A DNA stretch of 64,000 nt. Source: Salana multivorans. GTDB lineage: Bacteria > Actinomycetota > Actinomycetes > Actinomycetales > Beutenbergiaceae. Position numbers and translations under genes: made by a program. Location: the NCBI RefSeq assembly GCF_003751805.1, contig NZ_RKHQ01000001.1:2108001-2172000 (forward strand). Reading direction: 5' to 3'. A model generated the notes under the pieces. That model had not been told where the DNA came from, made no database searches, and saw only the letters and a list, made by a program, of their open reading frames with translations. Positions 60,434-64,000 of the stretch are shown here, in pieces. How positions within the stretch are numbered: the stretch's first letter is position 1; the number at the start of each line of letters is the position of its first letter.

Positions 60434-61795
60434 ATGAAGAAGTCCCTCATCGGCTCCGTGGCTGCGATCGCCGCCGCGAGCTTCGTCCTGGCCGCGTGCG
60501 GCACCGGCGACGGCGGCGACACCAGCAGCCCGACGGACAAGGCGTCCGAGTCCGAGACGGACGGCGGCGGCGACGCCGAGCCGACCGACCCGGCCGACGT
60601 CTCGGGCACCATCTCGTTCACGTGGTGGGGCAACGACGACCGCGCCGCCAAGTACGAGGAGTCCCTCGCGCTCTTCAAGGAGAAGTACCCGAACGTCACG
60701 GTGCAGACCTCCTGGCAGGCGTTCCCCGACTACTGGACGGCCCGCAACACCGAGGCCGCCGGCTCGGCGCTGCCGGACGTGCTGCAGTTCGACTCCTCCT
60801 ACCTGCGCGAGTACGCGAACGCCAACCGCCTGCTCGACCTGTCCGAGTACGTCGACAGCGGCGCGATCGACCTGTCCGGCTTCGACGAGAGCCTCGTGGC
60901 GGCGGGCAACCTGAACGACGTCCAGGTCGGCATCCCGACCTCGACGAACACGCTCGGCATGTTCGTCAACCCGACCGTCATCGAGCAGACCGGGGTCGAG
61001 TTCCCCGCCGACGGCTACACGTGGGCCGACCTCAACGAGTTCATCGAGAAGACCCACGCGGCCGGCGTCAAGAACGCCGACGGCTACGACCTCTACGGCA
61101 GCGGCGACTACACCGGGACGTTCTGGTTCTTCCTGCAGTGGCTCATCCAGAACGGCACGGACCCGTTCAGCGACGACGGCCAGCTCAACTTCACGCAGGA
61201 CGACGTCAAGGACTGGTTCGCCCTCACGGCCGACGTCCGCCAGCAGGAGGCGCAGTTCCCCGTCGCCCGCGGCGTCGCGCTCAGCCCGCTCGGCGGGTTC
61301 ACGATGAACGAGGTCTCCTCCGAGATGTCGTGGTCCAACTTCATGGCCGGGTACACCGCCGACTCCGGGACCGACTCGATCGAGCTCCACCCGATCCCGA
61401 GCGGCCCCGACGGCACGGCCAACTTCTTCCGTCCGTCGATGCTGCTGTCGGCCGGCGCGAACACGAAGAACCCCGAGGCGGCGGCCGCCCTCATCAACTT
61501 CCTGCTCACCGACCCCGAGGTCGGCACCATCTTCGGTACGAGCAAGGGCGTCCCGGCCGATGTCGACCAGCGCGCGGCCGTCCAGGCCGAGGACGGCTCG
61601 GTCGACGCGAAGGTCCTCGCCTACGAGGAGTACGTCGCGACCACGACGACCTCCACCGCCCCGATCCCCGTCAAGGGCTTCGGCACGATCGAGGAGAAGT
61701 GGCGTCAGCTCTCCGAGGAGATCCAGTACGGCAACCTCACCGTCGACCAGTTCGTGACCGAGTGGTGGGCCGAGGCCGAGATGGCGATCCTGTGA
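60434..61795 (+). CDS. Lipoprotein sugar-binding protein (CUT1 type), third importer
   Basis: A 453-residue secreted lipoprotein: M-K-K-S-L-I-G start, lipobox L-A-A-C with Cys22, an acidic Ser/Asp-rich linker to about residue 55, then G-T-I-S-F-T-W-W-G-N-D-D-R-A and the family-1 binding fold. The ATG at 60434 has AAGGAGG nine bases upstream. A 16-bp stem-loop follows the stop before the first permease. W-W-G-N-D near the domain start is common in binding proteins for cellobiose-, xylan- or galactan-derived sugars, which is not decisive; the ligand is unknown. Confidence 0.93.
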   Translation: MKKSLIGSVAAIAAASFVLAACGTGDGGDTSSPTDKASESETDGGGDAEPTDPADVSGTISFTWWGNDDRAAKYEESLALFKEKYPNVTVQTSWQAFPDYWTARNTEAAGSALPDVLQFDSSYLREYANANRLLDLSEYVDSGAIDLSGFDESLVAAGNLNDVQVGIPTSTNTLGMFVNPTVIEQTGVEFPADGYTWADLNEFIEKTHAAGVKNADGYDLYGSGDYTGTFWFFLQWLIQNGTDPFSDDGQLNFTQDDVKDWFALTADVRQQEAQFPVARGVALSPLGGFTMNEVSSEMSWSNFMAGYTADSGTDSIELHPIPSGPDGTANFFRPSMLLSAGANTKNPEAAAALINFLLTDPEVGTIFGTSKGVPADVDQRAAVQAEDGSVDAKVLAYEEYVATTTTSTAPIPVKGFGTIEEKWRQLSEEIQYGNLTVDQFVTEWWAEAEMAIL

Positions 61796-61819
61796 TCGAC
61801 CCGTCTCGCTAGAGACGTC

Positions 61820-61858
61820 GACGGCGGCGGTGCTGGTCCGGTCAGCGCCGCCGCCGTC
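61820..61858 (+). terminator. Stem-loop between binding-protein and permease genes (third importer)
   Basis: GACGGCGGCGGTGCTG (61820-61835) pairs with 61843-61858 over 16 bp with one G-T position and a 7-base loop. A smaller CGTCTC-GCTA-GAGACG hairpin lies just upstream (61802-61817). It matches the layout of the other two importers. Confidence 0.75.
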
Positions 61859-61970
61859 CGACACCCCGACGTGTCGGCTGCGGTCAGCCCGCGACATGCC
61901 CGACGCAGCGCCGCGTCCCCCCGGGCCCAGCCCGGCCCCGTCCCAGCTCTTCCCGTCAGGAGGTCCTGCC

Positions 61971-62918
61971 ATGGCCGCACCCGCCATACCGCTCGACTCC
62001 GACCGTCTCCGCTCGATCAAGCGCAAGAAGGCGCACGGAGCCCGCGTGGGCTACGCGTTCCTCTCGCCCTGGCTGATCGGGTTCTTCGTGCTGACGGCCG
62101 GTCCGATGATCGCCTCGCTCTACCTGTCGTTCACCGACTACGACCTGTTCAACGCCCCGAACTTCACCGGGATCGAGAACTACACCCGGCTCTTCTCCGA
62201 CCCGAACTTCCTCAAGGCCTGCCAGGTCACGCTGTACTACGTGGTCGTCGGGACGCCCATCAAGCTGATCTCGGCCCTCGCGGTCGCGATGCTGCTCAAC
62301 GCCGGCCGGCGCGGGATGGGCTTCTACCGCTCCGCGTACTACCTGCCCTCCCTCATCGGCGGCTCGGTCTCCATCGCCATCGTGTGGAAGGCCATGTTCA
62401 TCGACAACGGCATCGTCGCCCGCGTCGTGGAGTCGCTCGGCGGTCCCGCGGCCTCGGCCGGTGGCTGGGTCGGCGACCCGAACCGCACGATGCCGATGCT
62501 CATCCTGCTGACGGTGTGGCAGTTCGGCGCCCCGATGGTCATCTTCCTCGCGGGCCTCAAGCAGGTCCCGGTCGAGCTGTACGAGGCGGCCGAGGTCGAC
62601 GGCGCGGGCCCCGTGCGCAAGTTCCTCAAGATCACCATCCCGATGCTGTCCCCGGTCATCTTCTTCAACCTGCTGCTCGAGACGATCCACGCGTTCCAGA
62701 TCTTCAACTCCGCGTTCATCATCTCCAACGGCACCGGTGGCCCGGCCCGCTCGACCCTCTTCTACACGCTCTACCTGTACTTCCGTGGCTTCCGCGACTT
62801 CCAGATGGGCTATGCCTCGGCCATGGCCTGGGTGCTCGTCCTCGTCGTCGGCCTCGTCACGCTCGTCATGTTCCGCACGTCCAACGCGTGGGTGCACTAC
62901 TCGGGAGGCAACAAGTGA
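61971..62918 (+). CDS. Sugar ABC transporter permease, MalF type (third importer)
   Basis: A 315-residue membrane protein with six segments from about residue 28 (V-G-Y-A-F-L-S-P-W-L-I-G-F-F). The EAA loop EAAEVDGAGPVRKFLKITIP lies near residue 205. The ATG at 61971 follows AGGAGGTCCTGCC. Its stop overlaps the GTG of the second permease, so they are translationally coupled. The binding protein precedes it by 175 bases containing the stem-loop. Confidence 0.93.
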   Translation: MAAPAIPLDSDRLRSIKRKKAHGARVGYAFLSPWLIGFFVLTAGPMIASLYLSFTDYDLFNAPNFTGIENYTRLFSDPNFLKACQVTLYYVVVGTPIKLISALAVAMLLNAGRRGMGFYRSAYYLPSLIGGSVSIAIVWKAMFIDNGIVARVVESLGGPAASAGGWVGDPNRTMPMLILLTVWQFGAPMVIFLAGLKQVPVELYEAAEVDGAGPVRKFLKITIPMLSPVIFFNLLLETIHAFQIFNSAFIISNGTGGPARSTLFYTLYLYFRGFRDFQMGYASAMAWVLVLVVGLVTLVMFRTSNAWVHYSGGNK

Positions 62919-63844
62919 GCGCCACCTCGATGCCGCCCAAGGCGGCAGGCAAGCTCGGCCCGACCGTGTCAGCCCAGCAGTCGGAGCAGCTGCGCAAGGC
63001 CGCCCGACGCCGTGGCGCCGTCGGCTCCACCGGGTTCCACATCTTCGCGCTCGCGGTCCTCGTGGTCATCCTCTACCCCGCGGTGTGGATGCTCACCTCG
63101 ACCTTCAAGCCGAGCAACCAGATCGTCGGCAACGTCTCGCTCATCCCGAGCGACTTCACGCTCGCGAACTACGCCACGGCCCTCGAGGGCATCGGCGGGG
63201 TGTCCTTCTGGACCTTCGTCAGCAACTCCCTCATCCTCGCCGTCGCCTCGGTGGTCGGCGTGCTCATCTCCTGCTCGCTCGCCGCCTACGCCTTCGCGCG
63301 GGTGGAGTTCCCGGGCCGCAACGTGTTCTTCGCCTGCATGATCGGCACGATGCTGCTGCCGTTCCACGTCGTCGTCATCCCGCAGTACATCGTGTTCAAC
63401 AACCTCGGGATGGTGAACACCTACTGGCCGCTGCTCATCGGCAAGTTCCTCGCGGCGGACGCGTTCTTCGTGTTCCTCATGATCCAGTTCATGCGCGGCC
63501 TGCCGAACGAGCTCGACGAGGCGGCCCGGATCGACGGTGCCGGCCACGCGCGGATCTTCGGGTCGATCATCCTCCCGCTCATGCAGCCCGCGCTCATCAC
63601 CTCGGCGATCTTCGCGTTCATCTGGTCGTGGAACGACTTCTTCGGCCCGCTGCTCTACCTCAAGAACCCGAGCATGTACACGATGCCGATCGCCCTGCGC
63701 GCGTACGTCGACCAGACGACGACGAGCGACTACGGAGCTCAGATGGCCATGGCCATGCTCGCGCTCCTCCCGGTCATGCTGTTCTTCTTCGCCTTCCAGC
63801 GTCACCTCGTCGGCGGGGTCGCCACGCAGGGGCTCAAGGGCTAG
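62915..63844 (+). CDS. Sugar ABC transporter permease, MalG type (third importer)
   Basis: A 309-residue membrane protein with six segments from about residue 46. Docking loop DEAARIDGAGHARIFGSIILP; C-terminus L-V-G-G-V-A-T-Q-G-L-K-G, the standard MalG-type end. The GTG at 62915 overlaps the stop of the first permease. A further frame opens two bases after its stop, suggesting that the operon continues beyond the window. Confidence 0.93.
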   Translation: MSATSMPPKAAGKLGPTVSAQQSEQLRKAARRRGAVGSTGFHIFALAVLVVILYPAVWMLTSTFKPSNQIVGNVSLIPSDFTLANYATALEGIGGVSFWTFVSNSLILAVASVVGVLISCSLAAYAFARVEFPGRNVFFACMIGTMLLPFHVVVIPQYIVFNNLGMVNTYWPLLIGKFLAADAFFVFLMIQFMRGLPNELDEAARIDGAGHARIFGSIILPLMQPALITSAIFAFIWSWNDFFGPLLYLKNPSMYTMPIALRAYVDQTTTSDYGAQMAMAMLALLPVMLFFFAFQRHLVGGVATQGLKG

Positions 63845-63846
63845 GG

Positions 63847-64000
63847 ATGACCGGGACCACCGCCCCGCACCGGGGCGCCAACGGGACGGGGGAGGTCGGC
63901 GTGGGTGCCGCCGGCCTCCCCAACCCCGGGCCGGCGGGCCTCGCCGTGCTCGGTCGATCGGGTCGCGCCCGCAGGCGTCACGCGGACCTCACCGCGCCGG
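63847..64000 (+). CDS. Possible start of the next gene in the importer operon (partial)
   Basis: An ATG two bases after the permease stop opens a frame that stays open for 51 codons to the window edge. The visible part is Gly/Ala/Pro-rich (M-T-G-T-T-A-P-H-R-G), then becomes basic (G-R-S-G-R-A-R-R-R-H-A-D-L). A disordered, basic N-terminus of a regulator or enzyme is possible, but no family is recognisable. In this GC range an open frame of this length can also occur by chance. Confidence 0.35.
   Translation, partial: MTGTTAPHRGANGTGEVGVGAAGLPNPGPAGLAVLGRSGRARRRHADLTAP

Noticed and set aside
1-64000. tRNA, rRNA, insertion sequences or prophage genes
   Set aside because: No cloverleaf-like sequence, transposase, integrase or structural phage gene was recognised on either strand.

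Overview
The window is very GC-rich and reads as a chromosomal segment of an actinobacterium. The best guess is a plant-polysaccharide-degrading member of the Micrococcales (Cellulomonadaceae or Promicromonosporaceae type). The signs are a mycothiol synthase gene (mshD), a GlnR-type orphan regulator, Streptomyces-like PHO-box repeats upstream of pstS, frequent GTG starts and the sheer number of glycoside hydrolases. No rRNA, tRNA, CRISPR array, insertion sequence or phage gene was seen.

Layout. (1) 1-9531: tail of a GH43 galactanase, a tandem-repeat block, then a plus-strand operon of two LplB/LplC-type permeases, a lipoprotein solute-binding protein, a DUF624 (YesL-like) membrane protein, a GH35 beta-galactosidase and a ROK repressor. 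(2) 9626-19000, minus strand: a GH2 enzyme, a second GH35, an AraC regulator and a large DUF5107-TPR protein. (3) 19130-20024: a divergent DoxX/HxlR pair. (4) 20100-30948: a GH27 enzyme on the minus strand, divergent from GH42, two GH127 (PF07944) enzymes and GH31. The divergent promoter region carries a LacI-type operator at each end and about 250-bp tandem repeats between them. (5) 30977-32176: SoxR and a divergent VOC protein sharing a textbook SoxR box. (6) 32969-44567: an arabinan-type operon of solute-binding protein, two permeases, a GH93-like Asp-box propeller, a clan-A (GH5-like) hydrolase, GH51, a LacI repressor, a second GH51 and a lipoprotein GH43 arabinanase. (7) 44792-59113: conserved actinobacterial core, in the order unknown gene, mshD, ppk, mutT1-like, pstSCAB, membrane protein and TetR, then on the minus strand PiT, DUF47 and glnR, then a membrane protein. 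(8) 59064-64000: an SGNH esterase-like protein and a third sugar ABC system (binding protein plus two permeases).

How it works together (inference). The enzyme set fits arabinogalactan, pectic arabinan and arabinogalactan-protein glycans. Few enzymes are visibly exported: the lipoprotein GH43 is the clear case, and the N-terminus of the first GH43 lies outside the window. Oligosaccharides would enter through three CUT1-type ABC importers and be finished in the cytoplasm by GH35, GH42, GH2, GH27, GH51, GH127, GH31 and GH93-like enzymes. None of the three importers has its own ATPase gene, so a shared MsiK/MsmK-type ATPase elsewhere is expected. Each solute-binding gene is followed by a strong stem-loop, which suggests that its expression is set apart from that of the downstream genes. 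The core block on the right ties phosphate uptake (PHO box, pst, PiT), polyphosphate (ppk) and nitrogen control (glnR) together and looks like the ancestral neighbourhood beside which the sugar loci accumulated.
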